Source: an uncultured Sphingomonadaceae bacterium (GTDB lineage: Bacteria > Pseudomonadota > Alphaproteobacteria > Sphingomonadales > Sphingomonadaceae). Taken from it: a stretch of 64,000 bases of DNA. Positions 48,751 through 57,856 of this stretch are shown here, one piece after another. Within the stretch, counting starts at the first letter, position 1. The number at the start of each line of letters is the position of its first letter. The position numbers and the translations under genes were made by a program. Under the pieces are notes generated by a model. The model was not told the DNA's origin. It worked only from the letters and a program-made list of their open reading frames with translations, and did no database searches. The stretch lies in assembly GCA_937996655.1 (NCBI GenBank), contig CALKUK010000012.1:248001-312000 (forward strand). The letters are read 5' to 3'.

Positions 48751-50550
48751 ATGGTGAACACCGCCAATGGGGCGTCGCCGGACGCGGCCGCCGTCAAAGG
48801 AGAAGAATGGTTCGGTCATCCGCGCCAGCTCGCGCGGCTCTTTACGACAGAGGCGATGGAGCGCTTCGGCTATTACGGCATGCGCGCGCTGCTTACGCTC
48901 TATCTCGCGCAGCACTTTCTGTTCGACGATACCACCACGACCGGCCTCTATGGCGGATTCACTGCCCTTGTTTATCTGACGCCTCTCTTTGGGGGGCTGC
49001 TGGCGGATCGCATCTTGGGCTCGAAGCGCTCGGTGAAATTCGGGGCGATCCTGATGTCGCTCGGCTATCTCGTCTTGTGCTTCAGCAGCACCGGGCCTGC
49101 CGCTCAGCCTTTCGCCGTCATTGAAGGTCAGCGTTATGAGGTGACCGACGTCGGCGCCGGCGAAGCGCGCCAGCAATTTGTGACGCAGGCCGGCCAGCAG
49201 CTTCGTATCAAGGGCAATGATGACAAATCGGTCTCGCTGCTGCGGGCTGATGGCAGCGAAGCCAAGCGTATTGCCGCTGGCGGATTCAAGCCGGGCGGAG
49301 ACCGTTCTCCGCTGCACACCTTCCTACTGATCACCGGCCTTGCGCTCGTCGTCATCGGGAATGGCTTTTTCAAACCCAACATCTCGACGATTGTCGGCAC
49401 ACTTTATGCCGATGGGGACCGTCGCCGCGATGCGGGCTTCACGATCTTCTATATGGGTATCAACCTCGGCTCGCTCTTCTCCCAAATCCTCTGTCCGCTG
49501 CTCGCGGTCGGCATGGGCAGCTGGGGTGGGCTTGGCTGGTGGGCCGGCTTTGGCCTTGCTGCAGCTGGTATGGCCGTGTCATGGATGCTGTTCCAGTTCG
49601 ATGGCGGTAAACTTGACGGCTATGGTGATCGCCCTGCCGATGCGCCGCTCAACCGTGACATGCTGATCTATGTCGGCTCCATCCTGATCATTCCGGTTGT
49701 CTATCTGCTGTTTTCAAATCTGATGAACTATGTTCGTCCGCCTGCGGACAGCGGCCTCATCGGCTATATCGTCAGCCTGCCCATCATGGGCAAAATCATG
49801 TTTGGCAGCTTCCTTGTCGCCGTGCCCGCCATTCTGACCTGGTCTTGGATCAAGGGATCACGGCAGGAGTTTCAGATGATGGTCGCCGCCATGGTGCTCA
49901 TCACCTTCAACACGGTGTTCTGGACCTTGTTTGAACAGGCGGGGTCCAGCCTGACGCTGTTTGCGGATCGCAATACGGACATGAGTGTGTTCGGTCTGTT
50001 CAGCATCACGGCCGGGCAAACGCAGTTTTTCAATGCCATCTTCATTGTGATGCTGGCGCCGTTGTTCTCCATGATGTGGAACGGCCTTGCCCGCCGCAAT
50101 GTGGAGCCGACCATTCCTGTGAAGTTCGGCGTCGCCCTGATGGGCGTTGGCGCCGGCTTCCTGTTCCTGGTCTGGGGATCGCAATTTGCAGGCCCTGACT
50201 TCAAGGTCGGCCTGTGGTGGCTCGCCGGGCTCTATTTTGTCCACTCAGCCGCTGAGCTCTGCATTTCGCCCGTGGGTCTGTCGATGATCACGAAGCTGTC
50301 CATCGCCCGCATTGTTGGTCTGATGATGGGGGTCTGGTTCCTGTCCATCGCCGTCGCGCAATATGTCGCGGGCCTCGTTGCTCAGGTGGCGAGTGTTGAA
50401 ACGGTGGGCGGTCAGGTGACCAATCTGAAGGTCAGCCTCGACACCTATGTCGGTGTGTTCACAACGATTGGCTGGATTTCGGTCGGCATTGGCGCGTTGC
50501 TGCTGCTCGTCGCTTTCCCGCTCAAAAAACTCATGCATGGAGTAAACTGA
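48751..50550 (+). CDS. POT family proton-dependent oligopeptide transporter
   Basis: A 599-residue multi-pass MFS member. TEAMERFGYYGMRA matches the E-x-x-E-R-F-x-Y-Y-G proton/peptide motif. GNGFFKPNISTIVG and FTIFYMGINLGSL are the PTR2 signatures. A soluble insertion of about 80 residues (about 115-195) lies between helices, as in several sphingomonad and xanthomonad POT proteins. It imports di- and tripeptides with protons. Its stop shares one base with the next start (TGATG). Confidence 0.93.
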   Translation: MVNTANGASPDAAAVKGEEWFGHPRQLARLFTTEAMERFGYYGMRALLTLYLAQHFLFDDTTTTGLYGGFTALVYLTPLFGGLLADRILGSKRSVKFGAILMSLGYLVLCFSSTGPAAQPFAVIEGQRYEVTDVGAGEARQQFVTQAGQQLRIKGNDDKSVSLLRADGSEAKRIAAGGFKPGGDRSPLHTFLLITGLALVVIGNGFFKPNISTIVGTLYADGDRRRDAGFTIFYMGINLGSLFSQILCPLLAVGMGSWGGLGWWAGFGLAAAGMAVSWMLFQFDGGKLDGYGDRPADAPLNRDMLIYVGSILIIPVVYLLFSNLMNYVRPPADSGLIGYIVSLPIMGKIMFGSFLVAVPAILTWSWIKGSRQEFQMMVAAMVLITFNTVFWTLFEQAGSSLTLFADRNTDMSVFGLFSITAGQTQFFNAIFIVMLAPLFSMMWNGLARRNVEPTIPVKFGVALMGVGAGFLFLVWGSQFAGPDFKVGLWWLAGLYFVHSAAELCISPVGLSMITKLSIARIVGLMMGVWFLSIAVAQYVAGLVAQVASVETVGGQVTNLKVSLDTYVGVFTTIGWISVGIGALLLLVAFPLKKLMHGVN

Positions 50551-51944
50551 TGCGATTGACGAAGTTCCTCATTGGAACGGCCATGGTGCTGGCGGCGGTA
50601 ACGTCGCCGGTCGCCGCCAAGAAGAAGGATAAGGACGCAGCCGACGCCGCGCCCAAATCCAGCTTCAATAAAGACCCTTATCCGTCGACCTACAAAGCCT
50701 ATCCCGGCGTGCCGACGGCGGTGACCAACGTCATCGTCTATGACGGGGAAGGGGCCAAGTTCGTTAACGCGACCGTCTATTTCCGCGACGGCAAGGTGGA
50801 AGGCATTGAAACCGGCGGCGCAGTGAAAGACGGCTACACCGTCATCGACGGCACCGGCAAATGGGTGACGCCCGGTATCATCGACGTTCACTCACATCTG
50901 GGTGATTATCCGACGCCCGGAGTCGAGGCCAATAGCGATGGCAACGAGGCGACCGGTCCCGTCCGTGCGGAAGTTTGGGCCGAACACAGCGTCTGGCCGC
51001 AGGACCCCGGATTTTCGCGTGCGTTGGCCAATGGCGGCGTAACCGCGCTGCAGATCCTGCCCGGTTCGGCCAATCTGTTCGGTGGCCGCTCGATCACGAT
51101 CAAGAACGTCTATGCCCGCAATGTGCAGGGGATGAAGTTTCCCGGTGCCCCTTATGGCCTGAAGATGGCGTGCGGGGAAAACCCGAAGCGTGTCTATGGC
51201 AGCAAGGGCCAGATGCCCTCCACCCGCATGGGCAATATGGCGGTCAACCGCCAGACTTGGGCGCGCGCGGTGGAATATAAGCGCAAGCTCGACAAGGGAG
51301 AGGCCGTCCCGCGTGATCTCGCCATGGAGACGCTTGCAGGTGTCCTTTCTGGTGAGATCCTTGTCCACAACCATTGCTACCGCGCCGATGAAATGAGCCT
51401 CGTCATCGATATGGCGAAGGAATTTGGTTATAAAATCTCGACCTTCCATCATGCGGTGGAAAGCTACAAGATCGCCGATCTGCTCGCCAAGGAAGGCATT
51501 TGTTCTGCCATGTGGGCGGACTGGTGGGGCTTCAAGATGGAGTCCTATGACGCCATCAACGAGAATATCCCGATGGTCCACAAGGCCGGGGCCTGCGCTA
51601 TCGTCCATTCCGATGATGAAAACGGTATCCAGCGGCTCAATCAGGATGCGGCCAAAGCGATTGGCGATGGCCGCCGTATGGGCATCGACATTCCGGACGA
51701 AGTTGCCTGGACATGGCTCAGCTACAACCCTGCCAAGGCCTTGGGCATTGCCGATAAGACAGGCAGCCTGAAGCCCGGCAAGATGGCGGACATCGTGCTG
51801 TGGAACGGCAATCCGCTGTCCGTCTACACCCGGCCCGACAAGGTCTGGATCGATGGTGCACTGATGTATGATGCCGCCAACCCCAAGCTACGTCCGGTGG
51901 CTGATTTTGAGCTGGGACAGCCCGGTGAAGGAGACGTGAAATGA
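50550..51944 (+). CDS. Secreted metal-dependent amidohydrolase
   Basis: A 464-residue amidohydrolase-superfamily enzyme with a signal peptide (RLTKFLIGTAMVLAAVTSPVAA). The metal motif is DVHSHLGD, followed by HNHCYRADEM, STFHHAVESYK and the Asp of IVHSDDENG. The C-terminal GSLKPGKMADIVLWNGNP is typical. It likely hydrolyses cyclic amides, dipeptides or similar compounds in the periplasm. Located between the peptide transporter and a degenerate partner, all with overlapping start/stop codons. Confidence 0.9.
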   Translation: MRLTKFLIGTAMVLAAVTSPVAAKKKDKDAADAAPKSSFNKDPYPSTYKAYPGVPTAVTNVIVYDGEGAKFVNATVYFRDGKVEGIETGGAVKDGYTVIDGTGKWVTPGIIDVHSHLGDYPTPGVEANSDGNEATGPVRAEVWAEHSVWPQDPGFSRALANGGVTALQILPGSANLFGGRSITIKNVYARNVQGMKFPGAPYGLKMACGENPKRVYGSKGQMPSTRMGNMAVNRQTWARAVEYKRKLDKGEAVPRDLAMETLAGVLSGEILVHNHCYRADEMSLVIDMAKEFGYKISTFHHAVESYKIADLLAKEGICSAMWADWWGFKMESYDAINENIPMVHKAGACAIVHSDDENGIQRLNQDAAKAIGDGRRMGIDIPDEVAWTWLSYNPAKALGIADKTGSLKPGKMADIVLWNGNPLSVYTRPDKVWIDGALMYDAANPKLRPVADFELGQPGEGDVK

Positions 51945-53224
51945 AGCGCTTCCTGCTTGGCTGTGCAGCCTTGATTGCACTCCCCGCCTCGGCCCAGACC
52001 ATCGCTATCACCGGTGGTAAGGTCGTCATTGGAGACGGTTCTGCGCCTGTTGAAAACGGAACAGTGGTCATCACCAATGGCCGCGTCGTGGCCGCCGGCG
52101 CTGGTATTGCCATTCCCGCCGGTGCGGAACGCATCGACGCTTCGGGCAAATGGGTGACGCCTGGGATCGTTGCGGGCTTCACGCGCATGGGTCTTGTCGG
52201 CGTGGATGCCGTTGACCCGAGCAATGACAGTGAAGCGCGCAACTCGCCCTTCAATGCGTCGCTCGATATGGCGCCTGCCATCAACCCGGATGTGGCTGCG
52301 ATGGCCGTCAACCGGGCGGCAGGCGTGACGCGCGCCATCGTCTCACCCGATGCCGGTAATGCGATCTTCGCAGGGCAGGGTGTGGTGATTGACACCGGCT
52401 CTGACATGACCCCGGTGACCAAGGCAAAGGCGTTCCAGTTCGTTGAATTTGGCGAAACAGGTGCCCGTCTGGCGGGTGGATCGCGCCCTGCGTTGATTGC
52501 TTCGTTCAAGACCGCACTGGGCGAAGCTGCCGATGCAGCCAAGGGCATCTTCCACGATGGTGCCTTGCTGAAACGCGGCGATGCCTTGGCGCTGGTGCCG
52601 GTGGTGAATGGCACGATGAAGTTGTTCGTCCATGTCGAAAGCGCGCCGGACATCCTCACGGTCCTTGCACTGAAGAAGGACTATCCGACGCTCAACCTCG
52701 TCCTTGTCGGCGCGACCGAAGGCTGGCGTGTCGGCCCGCAGATTGCAGCGGCCAAGGTTGGCGTTCTGGCCTCCGCGCTCAATGATCTGCCGGACAGTTT
52801 TGAACAGCTGGCCGCTACTCAGTCTAACATCGGCCGCATGAAGAAGGCGGGCGTTCAGGTTGCTATTGGCATGATCAACGACAATGAAGCGCGTCAGGCG
52901 CAGCTGTCGATGCAATATGCCGGCAACCTCGTCGCGCTTACCAAAGTGCCCGGCGCGACTGGCCTCAGCTGGGATCAGGCGTTCGCCACGATCAGTTCTG
53001 TTCCTGCAGAGATTGCGGGCGTTGGCGCTGATATTGGATCGCTTCGCGCCGGCCGCCGTGCCGACGTGGTGATCTGGGATGGCGATCCGCTGGAGCTGAC
53101 ATCGGGTGTGCAGGCTGTCTGGATTGACGGCGTAAAACAGTCGCTCGTCAGCCGCCAGACCCGCCTGCGGGATCGGTATGCGACCCCGGCTGAAGGGGCT
53201 CTGCCCAACGCTTACGACCGGTGA
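51941..53224 (+). CDS. Amidohydrolase-like protein lacking the metal HxH motif
   Basis: A 427-residue protein with signal peptide (KRFLLGCAALIALPASAQ) and the beta-sandwich/TIM layout of amidohydrolases. It keeps DASGKWVTPGI, a later His (KLFVHVES) and an Asp-containing GMINDNEAR, but at the place of the H-x-H motif it reads VTPGIVAGFTRMG, and FHHA is replaced by VGATEG. It is probably catalytically inactive or works by another metal arrangement, perhaps as partner of the upstream enzyme. ATGA overlap with it. Confidence 0.85.
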   Translation: MKRFLLGCAALIALPASAQTIAITGGKVVIGDGSAPVENGTVVITNGRVVAAGAGIAIPAGAERIDASGKWVTPGIVAGFTRMGLVGVDAVDPSNDSEARNSPFNASLDMAPAINPDVAAMAVNRAAGVTRAIVSPDAGNAIFAGQGVVIDTGSDMTPVTKAKAFQFVEFGETGARLAGGSRPALIASFKTALGEAADAAKGIFHDGALLKRGDALALVPVVNGTMKLFVHVESAPDILTVLALKKDYPTLNLVLVGATEGWRVGPQIAAAKVGVLASALNDLPDSFEQLAATQSNIGRMKKAGVQVAIGMINDNEARQAQLSMQYAGNLVALTKVPGATGLSWDQAFATISSVPAEIAGVGADIGSLRAGRRADVVIWDGDPLELTSGVQAVWIDGVKQSLVSRQTRLRDRYATPAEGALPNAYDR

Positions 53225-53231
53225 GGTATTT

Positions 53232-53260
53232 GGGTCCGTCGGCACTGCTGGCGGACCCTT
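53232..53260 (+). terminator. Candidate intrinsic terminator of the transporter-amidohydrolase operon
   Basis: GGGTCCG (53232-53238) pairs with CGGACCC (53252-53258) across a 13-base loop, followed by TTATAC. The tail is weak, so confidence is moderate. Confidence 0.4.
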
Positions 53261-53356
53261 ATACACCGCGTCATGCCGAGACGTGTGCAGTATGACGGAA
53301 AGGGCTTTACCCCGTTCATCTCGCCGTCAGGCGGGCGCGATACATAGTAAAATAGA

Positions 53357-55693
53357 ATGAAAAACATCCTCCCCGCCCTTTGCGCCTCAACAGGCGCCTT
53401 CGCCCTCATTTTGTCTGCCAACACCGCGCAGGCGCAACAGTCTGTCCCACCGGTGGATGAGGTTGGGGCCGATATCGTGGTGACGGCCCCTCGGCTCGCC
53501 GGGTCCGTTTCTGTCGATATTCCAGCCGATGTTGTCCTCGATGAAGCCGCGATCCAGAGTTATGGCGCCTCGAGCGTGACGGACCTTCTGTCGGCTTTGT
53601 CAGCCCAGACCCGATCAGGACGTGGCCGCAGCGACGGCCCGCCGATTGTCCTCGTCAATGGCAAGCGTGTGTCGGGCTTTCGCGAAATCCGCGACCTACC
53701 GTCTGAAGCGATCCAGCGGGTCGAGGTTCTGCCGGAGGACGTCGCGCTCCGCTATGGCTTCACCGCGGAACAGCGCGTTGTGAACTTCATCCTGAAGGAT
53801 GACTTCTCGGCCATTACACTAGAGGAAAATGTCGGTGCGCCAACCTCGGGCGGGCGGACCAGTCTGGAGACAGAGGCGGGGCTGGTTCGTATCGGCAAGC
53901 GGGGCCGCCTCAATCTGGATGCTGAGTATACCCGTGCCGGCAAGATCCTGGAAAACGAACGGAACATCATTCCCGAGGGCGTGGATGAGACCGGCTATCG
54001 CACACTGGCGCCGTCCAATGAGGCGTTGAAGATCAACTCTGTCCTCAATCGCACAATTGCGAGGGATGTCAGCGCGACGCTCAGTCTGCAGCATGATCGG
54101 GCGGATACAGTGTCGCTGTTCGGCATCTCGCCCGCATCAGTGGGCGCTATCGATCCGCTGACCCGCAATGTCCGGACGCGGGCTTGGACGGGCGGGCTGA
54201 CGCTCGATGGCCGGATTGACCGTTTTAATTGGACGGCCACCGCGAATGGGGAGCAGACGACAACGCGCACATTGACGGACCAAAATGTGGCCGCGCCTTC
54301 GGGCCGGGATCTGGCCCGGTCAAAGGTCAGCGTCGGCAACGCTTCTTGGTCGGTCACAGGGCCGTTGCTGGACTTGCCCGCCGGTCCAGTGACGACCAAT
54401 GTCCGGGCCGGTTTTGAAACACGGGGCATTGACAGCTTCTCGGATCGGGCGGGGCTGGTGCGCGCAGCGACGATCAACCGCGATGAAGCGAATGTGCGTG
54501 GCAATATCGACATTCCGCTCACCAGCCGCAGGCGCGCGGTGGGGGATGTGATTGGCGATCTCTCAATCAACCTCAATGGCGGCTATAAAAAGCTGTCTGA
54601 TTTTGGGGCGATCACCGCTTATGGCTATGGCCTGAACTGGTCTCCGCTGTCGGGGGTGACGCTGCTGGCAAGTGTTGCGGTTGATCAGGCCGCACCCAGC
54701 TCCACGCAGCTTGGGGATCCGGTGCTCGTCACGCCCAATGCGCTGGTGTTTGATTATGTGCGCGGTGAAACCGCTTCGGTGGCGCTGACAACCGGCGGCA
54801 ACCCCCTTTTGCGCGCCGAGGAACGCCGCGACATCAAGCTCGGCCTGACCTATGAGCCCAAATGGCTCGACGGGCTGACACTGACGGCCAATTATTTTCG
54901 CAACCGGAGCACTGATCCTCTGGCGGGTTTCCCGGCGCTGACGGCGGCGGTGCAGGCCGCCTTCCCCGATCGCTTCACGCGGGATGGGGCCGGGAAGCTG
55001 GTCGCCGTTGATCAGCGCTCAGTAAACTTCCTCGCCGCACGCAGCCAACAGCTGCGCTGGGGCCTGAGTTTCCAGAAATCCTTCGGGCAGACATCGGCTA
55101 GAGGGGAAGGCCTTGGGCGTCCGGTCGGCATGGGCGGCCCGCCGCGCAGCGGTGCGGGTAGCGCATCCCGCCCCGGCGGGGGAGGTTTTGGTCGCGGTTT
55201 CGGCCCGTTTGGCGGCAATGGTGGGCGCTGGTCGATTTCGGCCTATCACACGATCAAATTTGTCGATGAGGTCGACATTGCCCCCGGTGTGCCGACGCTC
55301 GATCTTTTGGGCGGCGATGCGACCGGCCAGTCCGGCGGCACCCCGCGCCAGTCCTTCGAAGTGGAAGGCGGCTGGTTCAACAAGGGTATTGGTGTGCGCA
55401 TGAACGGCGCGCACCAGACGGCCACCTCGGTCAATGCCGGAGGGTCGAGGTTGCACTTTTCTGATCTGACGACGCTCAACCTGCGGCTGTTCGTCAATTT
55501 CGATCAGCGCAAATCGATTGTTCAGGCCATGCCGCTGCTAAAGGGCGCGCGGCTGGCCATCCGGATCGACAATGTGTTCAACGACATTCAGGACGTGCGT
55601 GATGCGGGCGGGCTGGTGCCGTTGCGCTATCAGCCGGGTTACATCGACCCTGTCGGCCGGACGATTGAGATCTCCTTGCGCAAAATTTTCTAG
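53357..55693 (+). CDS. TonB-dependent outer-membrane receptor
   Basis: A 778-residue protein. A signal peptide (KNILPALCASTGAFALILSANTAQAQ) is followed by a plug domain at about 45-165 (DIVVTAPRL, PIVLVNGKRVSGFREIRDLP, EAIQRVEVLPEDVALRYG), then a 22-strand-type barrel ending in aromatic Phe (EISLRKIF). A Gly/Pro/Arg-rich insertion lies at about 590-620. TonB-dependent receptors bring large or scarce ligands across the outer membrane. Next to a POT transporter and secreted amidohydrolases, a peptide-like ligand is likely. Confidence 0.92.
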   Translation: MKNILPALCASTGAFALILSANTAQAQQSVPPVDEVGADIVVTAPRLAGSVSVDIPADVVLDEAAIQSYGASSVTDLLSALSAQTRSGRGRSDGPPIVLVNGKRVSGFREIRDLPSEAIQRVEVLPEDVALRYGFTAEQRVVNFILKDDFSAITLEENVGAPTSGGRTSLETEAGLVRIGKRGRLNLDAEYTRAGKILENERNIIPEGVDETGYRTLAPSNEALKINSVLNRTIARDVSATLSLQHDRADTVSLFGISPASVGAIDPLTRNVRTRAWTGGLTLDGRIDRFNWTATANGEQTTTRTLTDQNVAAPSGRDLARSKVSVGNASWSVTGPLLDLPAGPVTTNVRAGFETRGIDSFSDRAGLVRAATINRDEANVRGNIDIPLTSRRRAVGDVIGDLSINLNGGYKKLSDFGAITAYGYGLNWSPLSGVTLLASVAVDQAAPSSTQLGDPVLVTPNALVFDYVRGETASVALTTGGNPLLRAEERRDIKLGLTYEPKWLDGLTLTANYFRNRSTDPLAGFPALTAAVQAAFPDRFTRDGAGKLVAVDQRSVNFLAARSQQLRWGLSFQKSFGQTSARGEGLGRPVGMGGPPRSGAGSASRPGGGGFGRGFGPFGGNGGRWSISAYHTIKFVDEVDIAPGVPTLDLLGGDATGQSGGTPRQSFEVEGGWFNKGIGVRMNGAHQTATSVNAGGSRLHFSDLTTLNLRLFVNFDQRKSIVQAMPLLKGARLAIRIDNVFNDIQDVRDAGGLVPLRYQPGYIDPVGRTIEISLRKIF

Positions 55694-55747
55694 CGCCGCG
55701 CCCGCAAATCGACGAAGCTTCTGCGCATTGGGGAAGAGGAGCGAGAC

Positions 55748-56440
55748 ATGAACCAGCTTGTTTTGGCGGTGGCCGCCTTTGTCGGGACGCATTTTCTGCT
55801 GTCGCATCCGCTGCGCGCGGCGCTGGTGGGACGGCTTGGGGAAAAGGGGTTTTCCGGCCTTTATAGCGTCATCGCACTGGCAACATTCTATTGGGTTTAT
55901 GTCGCCTTCCGCGCGGCGCCTGTCGGGGATTATTTCTGGATGCCAGGGGAGTTGGTCTGGGGTGTCGCCTCGGTCCTGATGCTTGTTGCGTCCATCCTGT
56001 TTGCAGGATCATTCGTCGGCAATCCGGCCTTGCCATCTCCCACTGCCATGGCGGATGCGGCGAAGCCCGTCCACGGTGTGTTCCACCTCACCCGCCATCC
56101 GATGATGTGGGGCTTTGCGCTTTGGGCCATCGCCCATGCGCTGGTGGCGCCCTATGCGGCCAGCCTTGTGTTGACGGGCGGCATGCTCGTCCTCGCTTTG
56201 GGCGGCTCTGCAGGGCAGGATGCGAAAAAGGCCAAGCTGATGGGCGATGCCTGGGCCGATTGGGCGACGCGGACCAGTTTCGTGCCCTTTGCCCGACACC
56301 TGACCGGCAAGGCGAAATTCGCAACACTCTGGCCGGGGCTGACGCCGGTCTTGGGCGGCATCGTCATCTGGCTGGGGGCGACTTATGTCCATCCTCTGCT
56401 CGGCGCGCCGGTGGTCGGGTTGTGGCGGGTGATGGGGTAA
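55748..56440 (+). CDS. NnrU family membrane protein
   Basis: A 230-residue protein with six to seven membrane segments. VFHLTRHPMMWGFALWAIAHAL has the R-H-P motif of the NnrU/isoprenylcysteine-methyltransferase-like group. NnrU proteins are associated with nitric oxide metabolism, though function is unproven and no denitrification genes are near. It starts after a GAAGAGGAGCG ribosome site and is followed by a family A repeat. Confidence 0.85.
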   Translation: MNQLVLAVAAFVGTHFLLSHPLRAALVGRLGEKGFSGLYSVIALATFYWVYVAFRAAPVGDYFWMPGELVWGVASVLMLVASILFAGSFVGNPALPSPTAMADAAKPVHGVFHLTRHPMMWGFALWAIAHALVAPYAASLVLTGGMLVLALGGSAGQDAKKAKLMGDAWADWATRTSFVPFARHLTGKAKFATLWPGLTPVLGGIVIWLGATYVHPLLGAPVVGLWRVMG

Positions 56441-56470
56441 GCCACGCCCTTTACCCCTTAATCCCGCTTA

Positions 56471-56550
56471 CCCTGAGCCTGTCGAAGCGATGTCCTTGTC
56501 CATTTGCCAAGGAAAAAGGACAGGTCTTCGACAAGCTCAGCCCAAACGGG
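56471..56550. repeat. Dispersed inverted repeat, family A (copy 2)
   Basis: CCCTGAGCCTGTCGAAG and TGTCCTT, then AAGGACA and CTTCGACAAGCTCAG, have the same arms as copy 1 at 9025-9111 with a different loop. It lies between two convergent genes, where it may form a bidirectional terminator-like hairpin. Confidence 0.85.
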
Positions 56551-56564
56551 CGAGGGTATGGATA

Positions 56565-57803
56565 TCAAAGCCCCACTTCTTCCCCATGCTTATCGCCCGC
56601 CCGTTCTGAAATCGTGGCGGTCACGGCCATGTCCATCGTGACATTGCCCAAAGTGCGCATGATGTCGGGGAAGGTTTCTACCGCGATCAGCAAGGCGAGC
56701 GGCTCAACAGGCACACCCATCGCGATAGAGATAGGGGCGATAGAGGTGACGAAACTCACGGTGCCCGGCAGACTGACCGCACCGATGGTGGTGGTCGCCG
56801 CTGCCGCCACACCGGCTGCGAGCGCCCAAGGCGTCAGCTGAATACCCATCCAGTGTGCGACATAGATGGCGACCGCAAGGTTCATCGCAGGCCCTGTCGC
56901 GCGGAAGATGGCAACGGCGACAGGCAGGACAAGATCAGCCGTCGCCGGTGGCACGCCAAGTGCTGACACGCCCTTCAACATCGCCGGTAACGACACAAGC
57001 GAGGATTGTGTTGAGATCGCTACGGCTTGAGCCGGAATGGCGGCGCGGAAGAACTGGAATGGCCCGCGTCGCGCACCGATGACAGCGAGGACAAAGCTTG
57101 CCAGCCAGACGACAGTGCCGGTTGCGGTCACAATCGCCACATAATGGGCCAATGCGCCGAGCGCGGCTGTGCCAGCCTTTGCGCCCACAACATAGGCCAG
57201 CGCGAACACGCCGATCGGGGCGACGGCCAGCACCCAATTGATGACGATCAGCATCGCATCGCCCACCGCTTCAAAAAAGCCGGTGATCAGCGTGCGCTTC
57301 CCCTCGGGCAGGCGGAGGATGGCGAAGGAGAACGCCATGGTGAAAATGATGAGCGGGAGGATCGCATCGCTCGCCGCCGCCGCGAAGGGGTTGGTCGGGA
57401 CAATGGCGCGCAGGAATTCCGAAAACGGCTTCACTTCGCCCGTGCTGGGGGCAGAGGACAAGGCCAGCTTGAGCGCTGCGCCCGCCTCCACGGGCATGGG
57501 GAAGGCACTGAGCAGAGCAGGCGTCACAAACGCCGCCATGGTGGCCGAACACCACAGGATCGTGATCATCGTCAGCACAGCGCGGAAAGCGAGTTTGCCC
57601 GCGCGCGCGGCCGCCGCCGTCTGCGCGATGCCGGTAATCAGCAACGCGACCACCAACGGCACCACCGTCATGCGCAGACCATTGAGCCACAGGGTGCCGA
57701 TGACATCCGCTGCCTCGGTCAGCCCACTATGCCCGGTGTCGAACGCAATCCCGAGCGTGATGCCCAGCAAAAGGGCGGCAAGAATAACTGTTGCTTTTGA
57801 CAT
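56565..57803 (-). CDS. Dicarboxylate/amino acid:cation symporter (DAACS)
   Basis: A 412-residue protein with eight or more membrane helices. STQSSLVSLPAMLKG is the serine-rich re-entrant loop motif of the GltP/DctA family, and IFRATGPAMNLAVAIYVAHWMG is the conserved substrate/ion segment. It takes up C4-dicarboxylates, glutamate or similar compounds with sodium or protons. It is divergent from the nitronate monooxygenase gene with 53 bases between. Confidence 0.9.
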   Translation of the reverse strand: MSKATVILAALLLGITLGIAFDTGHSGLTEAADVIGTLWLNGLRMTVVPLVVALLITGIAQTAAAARAGKLAFRAVLTMITILWCSATMAAFVTPALLSAFPMPVEAGAALKLALSSAPSTGEVKPFSEFLRAIVPTNPFAAAASDAILPLIIFTMAFSFAILRLPEGKRTLITGFFEAVGDAMLIVINWVLAVAPIGVFALAYVVGAKAGTAALGALAHYVAIVTATGTVVWLASFVLAVIGARRGPFQFFRAAIPAQAVAISTQSSLVSLPAMLKGVSALGVPPATADLVLPVAVAIFRATGPAMNLAVAIYVAHWMGIQLTPWALAAGVAAAATTTIGAVSLPGTVSFVTSIAPISIAMGVPVEPLALLIAVETFPDIMRTLGNVTMDMAVTATISERAGDKHGEEVGL

Positions 57804-57856
57804 GTTGAATTCCCCGTGTGGGCCGGTGATACACGGCAGATAAGGAGAGGCAAATC

